From assembly GCA_907163345.1 (NCBI GenBank), contig CAJQUN010001168.1:32679-96678 (forward strand): a stretch of DNA of 64,000 nt, given 5' to 3'. Position 1 is the first letter of the stretch; each line of letters opens with the position of its first letter. Both the position numbers and the translations under genes were made by a program. The notes under the pieces are model-generated. The model ran no database searches. It worked only from the letters and a program-made list of their open reading frames with translations, and was not told the DNA's origin. Shown piece after piece: positions 23,575 to 35,984 of this stretch. This stretch comes from Haberlea rhodopensis (lineage: Eukaryota > Streptophyta > Magnoliopsida > Lamiales > Gesneriaceae).

Positions 23575-23633
23575 ACACCATCGGTGTTCACATGCAACAA
23601 ATCCATGCAGAATAATCCATGATTCTCTATAAC
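23575..23633 (-). pseudogene. AAA+ ATPase exon 14, upstream part, cut by LINE insertion
   Basis: Starts after acceptor 'ctttcag' at 23633 and encodes VIENHGLFCMDLLHVNTDG; then the frame runs into the T-rich complement of the LINE poly(A) tail, and a stop codon follows within about 30 nt. The last 18 bp are the target-site duplication. The remaining 17 nt of the exon lie 5.6 kb away at 17971-17987. Confidence 0.85.
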
Positions 23634-23684
23634 CTGAAAGGAATAGCTGCATTTTCAATACATACATGATAAAAAACTCCCACC

Positions 23685-23707
23685 CCCCCCCAACCCCCCC
23701 CCCCCCG
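23685..23707. repeat. C-rich homopolymer tract
   Basis: About 22 of 24 bases are C, with one 'aa' interruption, in AAA intron 13. Homopolymer length may be unreliable in the assembly. Confidence 0.8.
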
Positions 23708-23781
23708 GGAACAAATTTAACACAAGAAGTTTGTGAGCAGAATGTTAAAGAAATAAAAGTTAAATAAACTGATAGACATAC

Positions 23782-23871
23782 CATATGCATTTGGCCTAAA
23801 TTGCTTCGAGTTATTACTATTCTTCTGTCTTCTTCAATCTGTTTATTAAATATCCTAAGGAGATCTTCCTC
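23782..23871 (-). CDS. AAA+ ATPase exon 13
   Basis: 90-nt exon, exactly 30 codons: EEDLLRIFNKQIEEDRRIVI followed by TRSNLGQMHM. This is a very conserved block of the family, just N-terminal of the helix linker before the AAA core. Acceptor 'caattgcag', donor 'gtatgtc'. It is separated from exon 14 by a 148-bp intron containing a C-rich tract. Confidence 0.85.
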
Positions 23872-25599
23872 CTGCAATTGTCAAGTAAATTAGTTACACT
23901 ACATCATTGTATCAAGTTGTCTCACTTGCTCATTAATAGACTTTAATTAATGCATGCTGGGAAATTTTTCTTGGCTTACTAGCAGGTTCAGTTGCATTTA
24001 AGAAAAAATGCTTAACTGGTTCAGGGCTTGGCATTGCTTGCTAAGGAGAATTACATGAATTTAAAGATCTTAACCTATGTAATAACTGGAAAGTATGTGT
24101 AGCACAACGGAATAAATGGAGTATGGAACTCTTATTTCTGATAAGAGTCCTAAGTAAAACTTTAATCATCTTTATCTATCATTCAACACTCCCCTCAAGC
24201 TGAGTCATATATATTTATCATGCTCAGCTTGGAACTCAGGCCTTCAAATTTAGGATATTGAAGAGCCTTTGTCAAGATGTCCTCGTCTTTCTCGGAGTCT
24301 GCTACTCTTTTAGAAGTCTGCATTTGCTAGTCTGCGTCTCCTCCTCTTATGGGAGTCTGCGTCTCCTCCTCTTCTAGAGTGAATGAGTTTTCAACAATAG
24401 ATTTGATATTATATGTTCCCCTCAAACTTGGCTAGAGATGTTTATGAGACCAAACTTGCTGATGAGATGCAGGCACATGAGAATCCTCACGGATCGATGA
24501 GGTAGCACTTTCAAAAGCGGTTTGAGGCAGCAACTGCCAAGGTTTGAGGCAGGAGGACCGCGGCGGCCACTGGAAGTTACGCAGGAAAGGCGGCGTCAGC
24601 TACTATGCAGGAGCAATGGATTTCTCAATAGTCAAGTTTGGTACTCTGGATTGATTGAGACTGGAGATGAGAGTTCATCAGTGATACCCTTAATTAATTG
24701 TGCCCATTGCAAATAATTCTGACCATTAAGATGATGGACGGTAATCTGAAATGATGAGGTTTCACTCCCGGAGAGGGGAACGACGTTTCCGGTAGACTTG
24801 TCGAGCATGTGTTCACTTGCTGATGTGGTGGAACCGACGGACATTATGATGAGCAGCAGTGGACAAAACTAAGGCACTGACTTCTCGTAGTACGCCTTGA
24901 AAATTTGGCCCAAAGATTCCCCACAGTATGTGATGCAATAGACAGACAAAAGGGCACAAAGATGCACAATAGATGCTGCAATTGGAGGACTAAGTTGATC
25001 GCACAATTGGAGCGGTGATGTAATGGGCCTAAAATTTGGGCCCAAATATCTCCCAGAATTTGCGATGGAATGGACTGAGAAACCTGAGAACAAGGATCGC
25101 ACAAAATTGTGATCTGAAATGGCAGGCACACAAGGTCTGCTGAAAGTAATGTATCTCTTTTTTATGGTTGAATAACACACGAACGAACTTTTGAGTATCT
25201 CAATGAAGTGCAGGTACCGAACACACCTGTTGGACCATTTGAAGGGCAGATCTGGTTTGCACTTGCGGAGGAGATCTATCATGTGCCGGAGGCGGTCGCA
25301 CGGAGGAAAAGAGTCGCGGCGGCTGGGGCCTGGGTTAGGGTTCTCTCGCATAGGTGCGACCAACGGCTACGATTAGCATACGCAGCTAGGGTCCGGCAGC
25401 TAGAGAGAGTGCGCGCGGAGAAGGCTGGTCGTGAGGTTGAGAACAGCCTGGACGGGTCGCACCGCTTGTGACTGAGCGCGAGAAGACTGGATTGAGCGTC
25501 GGTTTTGTTAGTCACGATATAAGTTCTAAGATGAGAAATCAATTGTCGATTGTGCAATTGGAATGAAATTGCAGCGGTGAGCGACGGGCTACGATGCAC

Positions 25600-26320
<721 letters not shown>

Positions 26321-26996
26321 CGAGAGATTTTTAGGACTGTTCGTGCATCATAGGCAATGTGTGATGATTGATTGTTGGGTATGAAGGAATTTAATTAGAA
26401 TCAAACTTGAAGGATTCTGATTCGATGAAGAAAGACAAAGTTTGAGAAGTATGGATTGACGAACAACCTGGCTCTGAGTTGAGATAGCAAAATCTCGCCG
26501 ACGGCTAGGGTTTGATAAACTTTAGCCTTAGTTTTTCAAACCTGGATCTGATACCATGTAGCACAACATAATTAATGGAGTATGGAACTCTTATTTCTAA
26601 ATAATAATAAAGGAGATAAGATGCATCTTTATAGACTCATAATACCTAAGACTCCCAAGAAAATAAAACTCCTATGAGTATTAAATATAATGATTATCTA
26701 GAGTTCTTGATAAGTAAAATTTTAGTCATATTTATTTATCATTCAACAGTATGATCAAATGGAGTGAAATTGACAGATCAAGAACATAGCATTTGCTGGG
26801 AAAATTTCTAGCGTAATGACTCGCATTGCGCAACTCTTTTGCTAGTCCAAGCAATGTAATTACAATGTAAATATTTTTAGTGAAGAACAGATGGATAAGA
26901 ACCTTGATTATAGCAAAAAGGGAAGAAAAAAAAAAAGCAAAACAAAGCTCACATGAAGCTTTAAATATCTTGAAAGAGGCGTGATTAAAAAAATAC

Positions 26997-27104
26997 CTTT
27001 GGGGGGTATACACACATCACATTTGGGAATAGCATAAGCATTTCATCATCTTCAAATCTCTTAGTGGGTTTCAATCCTTCGGTAAGTTGCTTCAAAGGAA
27101 AAGG
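26997..27104 (-). CDS. AAA+ ATPase exon 12
   Basis: 108-nt exon, 36 codons in phase 0, encoding PFPLKQLTEGLKPTKRFEDD and then the NVMCVYPPK motif. Acceptor 'ccttgttag', donor 'gtattttt'. The 3.1-kb intron that follows carries the non-autonomous LTR element at 24098-26748. Confidence 0.8.
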
Positions 27105-27699
27105 CTAACAAGGAAACATCAAGATTTTGTCATAACTGAAAATAAAGCATTAAATAGAAACTAATGTGGCATATTACAAATGTATTTCCTTTTACTTGAA
27201 TATGAACGAAATCATCAATGAAATGTTCAATTAACTTAACATACAAAGGCTTATTGTGATGCCTTTATGAAAATTTTAACGGCATAGTAAAATTGGTGGA
27301 AATTTTTTAGCATACGACAGTTAATGCAAATTATAAAAATCCTCAAAACAGAGCTATAATTTTTCAAGACTGATAAAAAATGACCTAGCCTTTTCAGGCA
27401 TAAACCAAAAACTTTAGTCTGATATGCAACTCCCATTTCAAAATTACCACCCGAAGATATGTGACCAATGAGCAATGCTACAAGAAATAACAATATATTA
27501 GGTGGGGCAAACAACTTGAATATCATGCTAGTCTTTATGCAACTTCCATTTCAAAATCATCAGCTGAGTACAAGTAATCTGATGAGCTACTCTACAAGAG
27601 ATAACAATGGATTAGGTGGGCAAGTCATTAAATTGAATATCGTATCACACGCAAGCCAGAGAAAAGAATAAGTTTCGGTAAACATATTGTGAAACTCAC

Positions 27700-28198
27700 C
27701 AACTTAGCAAGACGACCCAAATTTGGAAGTATCATTGTCTGTTCAAAAAACAATAGAAAAGGTCACCTACAGATATGGTTGCAGCTTTCCATCGATGAGA
27801 GCAGAGAAGGCACAACTAAAGAAGTTTAATGGTTCTAAACTTACAAATTTCTCCTTTTCTTTTGAAGCACTTTCAGCTTTATTTTGCCCACAAAGTAAAA
27901 CTACGGGTCCTGATAATTGGTCAAACATCTGTTGCACCTTGCAAATAAAATCTTTACGATCTGATTTTGAAGTTGCCTTCGACAACCATAGAGAAGAATC
28001 TGGAAAATAGATCATGAGTGGTTGTTGAGACTCCAAAACCTGCCATCATCACGGGGAATAAATTAGTGTACAATACAATGCAAACTCATAAAATTTGCAC
28101 AAGCAGCATATCATTTGAATCCAGTACCTCACAAAGTGCTTCAGCTGCAATATAGCGATCATGAGTTTGGGCATCAAGATCCTGTTCAATATCTTTAA
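27700..28198 (-). CDS. AAA+ ATPase exons 9-11
   Basis: Exon 9 (28198-28128) encodes VKDIEQDLDAQTHDRYIAAE. Exon 10 (28039-27845) encodes VLESQQPLMIYFPDSSLWLS and LSGPVVLLCGQNKAES, a segment resembling a degenerate P-loop-like N-terminal half. Exon 11 (27738-27700) encodes TMILPNLGRLAKL. Lengths 71, 195 and 39 nt keep the frame. Introns are short (88 and 106 bp). Confidence 0.82.
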
Positions 28199-28235
28199 CT
28201 GCAAAAAGTACTGACAGCATAAGCTGGTCACGGTC

Positions 28236-28257
28236 GGGGGGGGGGGGGGGGGGGGTG
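28236..28257. repeat. G homopolymer tract
   Basis: A run of about 19-20 G in AAA intron 8, close to exon 9. Possible assembly or sequencing uncertainty. Confidence 0.85.
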
Positions 28258-28595
28258 GTTTAAGATGAGTTATAAAGCATTCAGATAGACGATTTATAAG
28301 TCTTCAAAGATGAAGCCAACACAAAAATGAACAGAAGATAAACAAACAAACATCAAAAAATAATTTTCAGTAAATATCATGCTTGATTTGAAAATAGAAG
28401 AGGTCCAGAAAAGTCCCCCACCAAGGATCGCGAATTGATTATGATAAAAGCACCGAACAGTAAACACGGCACGATTGTCTCCAAAACTAAAGAAAAAAAA
28501 TTGAATAGAAATACTCCCCGCCCACTTGAAGCACCATATTATCTTTTTTGCTATGGCAAGTTGCAAACCCAATCAAGTGTGCCCTACCATTTATT

Positions 28596-29190
28596 TATTT
28601 TTTTATCAGGAAAATATAAATATTATTAAAAATAAAAGAGTATAAGGGATACACCGAAGTTTTACATAAAAGCTAAAATCCTAAGATTTAATCTAGAAGG
28701 CAAACTATCGGCTCACGAGCCCAATCAACAAAAGCGTAATGTAACAATCTCGAACCCCTAAATTTTATCCAACTCCAGCTTCTAAACTTGATTGAATCTA
28801 ACAAATCTTCCTCTCTATCCACGTCTGTATTGAAAATCCTTTTATTCCTATCCATCCACAAAGTCCAACTGACAGCGTGTCAAATAGATGCCCATTCTTT
28901 CCAATTCCTTTTGTGAGTCCATAACTCCTTGTGTTGAGATAAATGCGTTTTAGTATCCATGCTGAGAACCATCTGAAACCCCAGCCATTGGTAACACTTC
29001 ATCCAAATGTCATATGAGAACGGGCACGCGAAGAACAAATGAACAGTAGATTCCTCCAGAGATAAACAGCGATCGCAATTACTCCTTAAAAGACACCGGT
29101 TCTTTTCCAATTTATGTACATTTAAATGAAACAACTCCAAGAGATTAAAAACATAAAGAGTCAAATTTGGCAAGCTTCTCCTCATATCTC
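28596..29190 (-). mobile_element. 5'-truncated LINE fragment in AAA intron 8
   Basis: Minus-strand open frame 29185-28880 contains the RT zinc-binding tail (NCDRCLSLEESTVHLFFACP, then WMKCYQWLGF and a QHKELWTHKRNWKEW string). This is the same tail as in the two full LINEs but clearly divergent, so a related subfamily. The 3' end reads on - into an A/T-rich tail at about 28590-28600. The 5' side is lost. No target duplication found by eye. Confidence 0.7.
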
Positions 29191-29478
29191 AAAGTTACAA
29201 CACCAGAATTTATGTAGCAAGCCTAAGAGAATTAAGATATGCCATCATTAAAGGTTGAAATATAAAATTAAGGTGCCTAAAAAAGAAAAAAGGCTCCCCC
29301 ATCTGGAAGCTTGTGGAAGAAAATGAAATAGTTGATATACAAATATCAAGAACATCTAGGACCTTAGAACTATCAAATCCAACGAAATGGCATGAACAAG
29401 ATAAGAAAAACTTAACATAAATTCCACAGATGAACAAAATATTGTCATAATTTCAATTTCTAAGTGATAAACATTTAC

Positions 29479-30119
29479 CATTAATCCAATAAACAGATGG
29501 TGTAGAAGCAGACTCTGAGCTTTTCTCGTCCTTTTCCACTTCCTTTCTTGACTGCCCCCTAATATAAAAAATAACGGCCACATGGTCACCATTCACTTCA
29601 TACACCTCTCCTCTTTGCCCGCTACACAAAATCCTGCAAAGAAAAAATATTTATCCAACAACCGACAAACAGCCTAATGAAATTACCAGGATTCAGGAAA
29701 TCTAGTAAAACTCTAAAAATACATCACATAAAACATACTATTTAATAAAAAAGAATAGCAACACAGAAAATTAAACTAATTTCTACACAATGCTTTTACC
29801 AAGAAAAACATGGTAAATATGGATGCTCATCCTACAATAGGGAAGCAAAATGAAGAAAAAGTGAGTTCTAGAAAGTACACGCAATCAAGAAAGCTGAATG
29901 GAGAAGATATATCATGTCTCAGGAAGACACTGGGTAACAAATAATGTACATGCTGTAAATTCGACTTAAATCCTTTTGGAGCAAAAGTACAAAGATAACA
30001 AATGAACGAGACAATAGCTTCTTTACATGCATCTGACCAGCTTATCAACCCACCTGCCTTGTATTACAGTATAAGCATTTCTTCGACCATCAGATGTTGA
30101 TATCTTTCCCAATACAAAC
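29479..30119 (-). CDS. AAA+ ATPase exons 7-8
   Basis: Exon 7 (30119-30054) encodes FVLGKISTSDGRRNAYTVIQG. Exon 8 (29633-29479) encodes CSGQRGEVYEVNGDHVAVIF, then a charged loop and PSVYWIN. Phases 2 and 1 match their neighbours. The family normally reads 'IFD' where this copy reads 'IFY', a possible substitution but not a truncation. The intron between them is 420 bp and unremarkable. Confidence 0.8.
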
Positions 30120-30529
30120 CTGTTATGAATTTGATATATCAATTATCAGGCGCAAACAGTTCAAAGTTCAGGACCAATGGGCACTTCTGAAGGCCTCAAT
30201 GAGGAATACCCCCGACCCAACAACCCACACCCACATATGGTGAGAAGAATGATAAGTGTATTAAGATTCCTGACTTCTGATTTTCCTGTGCAGATATGAA
30301 TCTGCATAGGATCCATCTTTAGAAGGACAACGAGAGAAAAAAAAGAATACAGTGTCACCAAAAACACAAGCCAAGTCAAGGCAGTTAATCGGATAGGTTC
30401 TGCAAATTCAAATGGTTTATCAATGAGACAAATTCAAAAACCGAGTAAACTTCATCTGCAAAGAATAGGCATTTTTCCTTCTGCCTCTTCATAAAGAACC
30501 AACGGTTTTGAGTGCGGCCTATGAAGAAA

Positions 30530-32123
30530 GCTTATGTATGGATAGTAAATTGGTGGATAGTTTCGGGACGTGTAAGACATGCTGTAGGATGATCAGATGA
30601 TGTGTGGACTGAGTTGGATATTTCCAATACCGGCAACTGTGAGGAAGGAACCATTGGCCACTTTATTTTCCTATTACTTGGACAAGGAGTATAGGTGCAT
30701 AAATGTAGTTGTGAATTGGTCATATGGTCTGTAGCTCCAGAATCAATCACCCATAATTCCTTAATAACATTATCTGAGACATATGATCCATGAGAAGACA
30801 AGAACTTACCTGAAAGGGCGAGGGAGCAAGCGGCAGCAGGTGATTCCAGGGCTGTAGCTTATCGATTTCGTCTTTGTTGAAATCAGTATGGGTGGAGACT
30901 TTGTCCTGCAATGGCTGCTCCGTGGATTGACCACTGAGGTAATCATTTAGGTTTGGGAGGTCCACCCTTATGACCCCATTCTTGGCTGGGCGGCTTGCCA
31001 TGTAACTTCCAGCATTCGTCTTTAGTATGCCTGCAGTAGGTACACCAGAGATTGTCTCTATTGTTGCGTCCTTGGCCCTCAGAACGAGATGTATCGTGAT
31101 GGTCATTGGCTGGCAGCATTGATGATGGGCGATCTCTTTTTGTTATCATAGCAGACCCATCTATGGGTTGTGGTTCAAGCATGACGCCCCATCGGATTTC
31201 TTCGGCACGTATCAATGAAATAGTCTCATTTAAAGATGGTACCTCGTCCTTCCCGATAATCTGAACTATCACTTGATCAAACTCCATATTAAGGCCAGCT
31301 AGGAAGTCATAGATTCGATCCCGTTCAATAAAATCTTTCAGGATCGCTGCATCCGGTGCGCACTTCGTCTCAATGCATGATAATGGTCCAATTCTTGCCA
31401 TAAATTTTGCAGAATGTTAGCATATTCTGTGACTGATTTGGTGCCTTGTTTTGTGGCTCCAGTCTTGGGCTTTATCTCGTATATTTGTGCCGCATCACGG
31501 GCCTTTGAGTATGTTTGGCGAATAGCATCCCAGATTTCCTTGGTTGTGGACAAAAACATGCATGTATCGCTAATATCAGGACTCATAGAACTCCATAACC
31601 AGGACACGATCATAGAATCCTCTTCGTCCCATGCATCGAAGTGAGCATCACCGCATGGTGGTCCTGTTCCGAGCAGATGACTTATTTTTCCCTTTCCCCT
31701 CAAATAAGTGCGGACAAGCTGGGACCATTTTAGATAGTTTTTGCCAGTTAAAGGATGGATTGTCTGGATGTATTGAAGGTCACCGATCGGTGGAGTAATC
31801 GGAGTTTTCTCCGAAGTGAGTGTAGAGTTGACTTCGGAAGTCATATCGGAGTCACCGTGGGAAGGAGGGAGGTGACAACGTTTCAGCGATGAAGGCCGGA
31901 AAAAAAAAATTAGGATCTGTATGTTGGCTGTGATAACATGTGGAATTTCAGAATATATTCCCAATAATATTTTACATAGGGTTGTACATCATTTTATACA
32001 CAAATTCCCTAACTAATTATGTTATCTTCTAAGATAATGAAATATTATCTCTACAAATATATTCTCAAGATTCTACTAAGCTTCATATTCAAATTCCATA
32101 TCCTATAAATTTAGTTTCCAACA
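30530..32123 (-). mobile_element. Copia element 2, 3'-truncated, in AAA intron 6
   Basis: 5' LTR at 31939-32123 (on - starts TGTTGGAAACTAAATTT). It is followed on - by a primer-binding-like 'tgttatcacagcc' (two differences from the usual site), a gag region and the start of protease. The sequence stops at about 30530; integrase, RT, RNase H and 3' LTR are missing. Same sense as the AAA gene. Confidence 0.75.
30532..31964 (-). pseudogene. Copia element 2 gag-protease, fragmentary
   Basis: Gag starts in the frame 31964-31338 with LTGKNYLKWSQLVRTYLRGK and WDAIRQTYSKARDAAQIYEI. A frame change near 31370 leads to the frame 31401-30943 with FLAGLNMEFDQVIVQIIGKD and a zinc-knuckle-like CTYCRHTKDECWKLHG. 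Further frame changes lead to WVIDSGATDHMTNS, the protease active site, at about 30740. Clearly dead; multiple frame changes and a missing 3' half. Confidence 0.75.
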
Positions 32124-32344
32124 TTTACACCACTTACACAGTATTAAGTTGGCTGGTCAAGTTGTCAACAAATATTCACATGCATTAAATATCTCAAGAG
32201 TGGAGCAGAAAATACAAATGATTTATCAATCTCAATTTTAAAAAATTAGATACGTGACACAAGAAAAATAATGTGTTACTCATAAGAATATTAACAAGCA
32301 AACAAATATAAAGGATTCCAACATACGCACACATGAACAGTAAC

Positions 32345-32396
32345 CTGTTTTTCGCTTCAATGCTAATAGAAGGCCCAATGTACTTCACTCGATCTC
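32345..32396 (-). CDS. AAA+ ATPase exon 6
   Basis: 52-nt exon encoding GDRVKYIGPSISIEAKNR (first and last codons split). Acceptor 'tttgtcag', donor 'gttactg'. It lies isolated between the 9.4-kb intron 5 and intron 6, which contains the truncated Copia at 30530-32123. The motif is characteristic of this AAA family, which makes the assignment firm despite the small size. Confidence 0.8.
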
Positions 32397-33372
32397 CTGA
32401 CAAACGAAGTACAGGTGAAAGATAGATCTTGGTTGCGTGGTTATAGAATCTACTCATTTTAAAAAATAAACAAGCAACAGCATATTTTAAACCTTCAGAT
32501 AAAGAAATTTCATGTTAGATGCATATAAGAAGTAAATTTTTAGGTGGCACTGACATAAAATAATGGAAACGAAGGTGGATTCACCCTGGTCTCAAAGTCA
32601 AGAAATCGAGAGGAAAAAGGCTGACATGATAAATATGTTGCAACTTTTTAATACAGTGTAAGAGATAAGGTAGAGATATCAGAAAGAATAAAACAAGAAA
32701 CAAATGATCAAATGAGCTCTTAACTAATATTACAAAGGAAAATGCACCTAGATCATATCAATGCTAATATTCGCAGGCAGAGAAATCTGGAAGATAGTCG
32801 AAAAACTAATGATTCAAATATATAGATGATAAAACAATTATTAGTTGAAGCACAAAAGAAAGAGGTTTTTCCAGTTAACAAGGGTAAATGATGCCATACA
32901 AAGATTGGGGACTAAAGGTCATCTCACATTGATGAAAATGAATCATCAGCAAAACTTTGACAGCAGTTACATTGCTCAATATCACACGATAAAATTTCTT
33001 CCCCGGCATATCAAATTCCTTCTCCGGTAATGGTATAAACAAAAGTCCCCACTTTTTAAGGTCAATGGACATGTATCCTCTATTTGATTTGGAGGAGTAG
33101 GTATAATATAGCAAGACAAAGGTATCCTCAATACCACATCATCACTGTATTTCTATTCCTAGCACTCCATTTTTGGAATCAAAAGGGAAGAGGAGAATGC
33201 ATCAGGAACCGATACTTCCCTGAGGATGTAATGGTTTATCATGTTTGATCTGGTGGACGGAAATGTCAAAACCTCTTTGTTGGTGCCTCCTACAGCCAAT
33301 TCCTCCATATTAAGATGGATTAAAATAGTACTATAGAGGGAGACCAAATAGAAGGTCCTGGGTATGAGTCTT
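32397..33372. other. AAA intron 5, unassigned part
   Basis: AT-rich intron sequence between AAA exon 6 and the TRIM. No exon, repeat or conserved protein segment recognised on either strand. Confidence 0.5.
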
Positions 33373-33399
33373 TGTTGAGACTTGTCCCACACTGGGAAA

Positions 33400-35984
33400 T
33401 GTAAGTTTGAAGAAAAGAATTATTTGAGAGACTCAATCTAGTCTTCCCTTTATTGATTGTTCCAATCTCAAAATAAATATAACCATAAGTCTTCTATTTA
33501 TAGAATCCTAAAATCTAGGAAGATAAATCTAATTAAATAAAAATATAAACTAGTATACTATTTTAGATAAACTAAAACTCCTAGCAAACTTATCAACACT
33601 CCTATGAATATTAAAAAATATTTATCTAGAGTTCTTGATAAGTAAAACTTTAGTCGCCTTATCTATCATTCAACACTCCCCCTCAAGCTGAGTCATATAT
33701 GTTTATCATGCTCAGCTTGGATCTCAGGTCCTCAATTTAGGATAGTGAAGAGCCTTTGCCAAGATGTTATCAAATTTTGTTTGAGACTTCCTCATCTTTC
33801 TCAGAGTCATGCTCCTTTTTTTGGAGTCTGCACTTGCTCCTCTTTTGTGAGTCTGCGTCTGCTCCTTTTCTTGGAGTTTGCATCTGTTCCTTTTTTGTGA
33901 GTCTGCGTCTGCTAGTCTACATCTCCTCCTCTTTTGGGAGTTTGCGTCTCCTAGTCTACGTTTCCTCCTTTATTTTGGGAGTCTGCGTATGTTCGTCTTT
34001 TGAGAGACTGAGTCTTCAACAATCAATTTGATATTATCTACTCCCCCTCAAGCTTGGTTATGTTTATGAGACAAAGCTTACTGATGAGATGTAGGCACAT
34101 GAGAATCCTCACGGATCGGTGAGGTATCGCTTTCGAAAGCGGTTTGAGGCAGGAGGACTGTGGCTGCTGCCACTAGCCCACTACTGCATGAAAGAGTCAT
34201 CGGGTGGTGTAACAACTTCTTTCAGAGGCTCACCTGCAGACTGCATCAGATAAAGGTCAAAAGTTCCGGCCATTGGGAGGCTGAAGTTTGCCTCCCAGGG
34301 TCTCGCTTCCTGAAGTTTTCTATTTCGAATCATTCAGGTTCAGTATACTTCGTTGTCAGACTTCTCAAAATTTTCACTTTTATGTAGGGGTGAGCAATCG
34401 GTTCAAACCGAACCGACCGAACCGACCGAATTTTTTTTCGTCTAACCGAACCGACCGAATTTTATTCTCAAAACCGAACCGACCGAACCGATAAAAAATC
34501 GGTTATTTCGGTCGGTAACCGAATTAACCGATATTTTTAAAAAATAAAATAAAATAAATTTTAAAAATTAGATAATGTGATTTTAAAAATTAAAATAATT
34601 AGATTATTTGATTTTAAAAATTAAAAAAGTAAAATTTAAATAAAGAATGATATTAATTGATTTTTTAAAAAAATAAAAACAATTTATTTTTTAAAAAAAT
34701 ATAAAAAACTAAAAATTTGGGTTTATTCGGTTTATTCGGTTAACCGATATTTTTAAAATGAAAACCGAAACCGAACCGAATAAACCGATTTTTTAAAAAA
34801 ATAAAACCGAATTTCCGAAATAACCGAACCGATTTTCCAAAATATTTCGGTTTGTTCGATTTAACCGAAATTTTGCTCACTCCTACTTTTATGAGCAGAT
34901 TTTACCATTTTTTTTTTTTTTGGGGAATATCTTTGTTCTCAAACCCAAGAGAGATGGCAGAACTCTTGTGTTAGGTTTATACTCACTTCTTGCAGAAGAT
35001 TCTGTATCTCTGCTTAAGCTCAGAAAATCTTCACAAAGAGGTGAAAGAAGAGAACCACCGGAAACTAGGAACAAATTCATTATCTGAAGAAAATTTGCAG
35101 GAGATTCATAAGGAGTCTCACCATATTCAGCTTTAATCTGGCACTCTCCTCGGGACAATCTTGCGTGGACGAAGATGAAACCACCCTTCTTCCACAGCTC
35201 AAGCCCACAACAATACAAATCTCCTCGTTCCCTGCCACGCTCACCGCACCACCCACCGCATCAGCCACCGATCACGTCTGCAACTTCGCAGATGGACCCG
35301 CCATTCTCCCGGAATATGGTGCTTCAAGGTCTTTTTTTTTCTTCTGTTTTGGCCGAAATTTGCTCGATTCAGGCCATTGGGACCGCTCCTGTTAGGGTTT
35401 TGTACAGTAGAGGCGTGGGTCGCTATGAGGGTACTGTGCGCGGAAGCTTATGTAGATCTGGATCAAAATCAGAGTGCAGCAGAGGGGACGGTCACGCAGA
35501 GAAGGCTGGTCAAGACTGGTTCGCCGGCTACCTGACGAATACTGTGTGCGAAACCCTAATTTTGGGCGGCACTACTCTACGGCTGTTTTTGAAGGCCTAG
35601 CCGCCAGCGGTTGAGTTGAGATATCAATAACTCGCCGGCGGCTAGGGTTTGATAAACTTTTAGCCTTAGTTTTTCAAACCTAAAGCTCTGATACCAAGTA
35701 AGTTTGAAGAAAAGAATTATTTGAGAGACTCAATCTAGTCTTCTCTTTATTGATTGTTCCAATCTTAAAATATATACAACCATATGTCTTATATTTATAG
35801 AAGACTCCTAATCCTAAAATCTAGGAAGATAAATCTAATTAAATAAAAGGATAAACTAGTATACTATTTTAGATAAACTAAAACTCCTAGCAAACTTATC
35901 AACACTCCTATGAATATTAAAATAAAAATATTTATCTAGAGTTCTTGATAAGTAAACTTTAGTCACATTATCTATCATTCAACA
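33400..35984 (-). mobile_element. Non-autonomous LTR element A (Copia derivative) nested in the TRIM
   Basis: 2585 bp flanked by GGAAA (33395-33399, 35985-35989). LTRs 33400-33675 and about 35697-35984, starting TGTAAGTTTGAAG and ending ATTCAACA, differing by small indels and substitutions. Minus-strand primer-binding site beside the right LTR, polypurine tract beside the left. No gag or pol. As in element B, the minus strand just before the tract still encodes KLSMINIYDSA-stop. The interior has a minisatellite of GAGTCTGCGTCT-type units at about 33815-34010, a 'gagaatcctcacggatcg' block shared with element B, and an hAT MITE. Confidence 0.9.
34385..34885. mobile_element. hAT-type MITE nested in element A, 501 bp
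   Basis: Starts TAGGGGTGAGCAA and ends TTGCTCACTCCTA (perfect 13-bp inverted termini). Flanked by the perfect 8-bp duplication CTTTTATG (34377-34384 and 34886-34893), the hAT hallmark. The interior is rich in 'accgaaccgaccgaa' repeats at both ends in inverse orientation, so it can fold back along most of its length. Confidence 0.93.

Larger units (their letters stand above)
17988..23592 (+). mobile_element. LINE (L1-type) copy 2, young, inserted in AAA exon 14
   Basis: Bounded by a perfect 18-bp duplication ACACCATCGGTGTTCACA at 17988-18005 and 23575-23592. The body is 18006-23574, ending in a run of A. It has one intact ORF1 and an ORF2 broken once. The duplicated 18 bp are coding sequence of the AAA gene (complement of the HVNTDGV codons). 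It is much less damaged than copy 1 in the neighbouring intron, with which it shares structure throughout. Confidence 0.95.
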
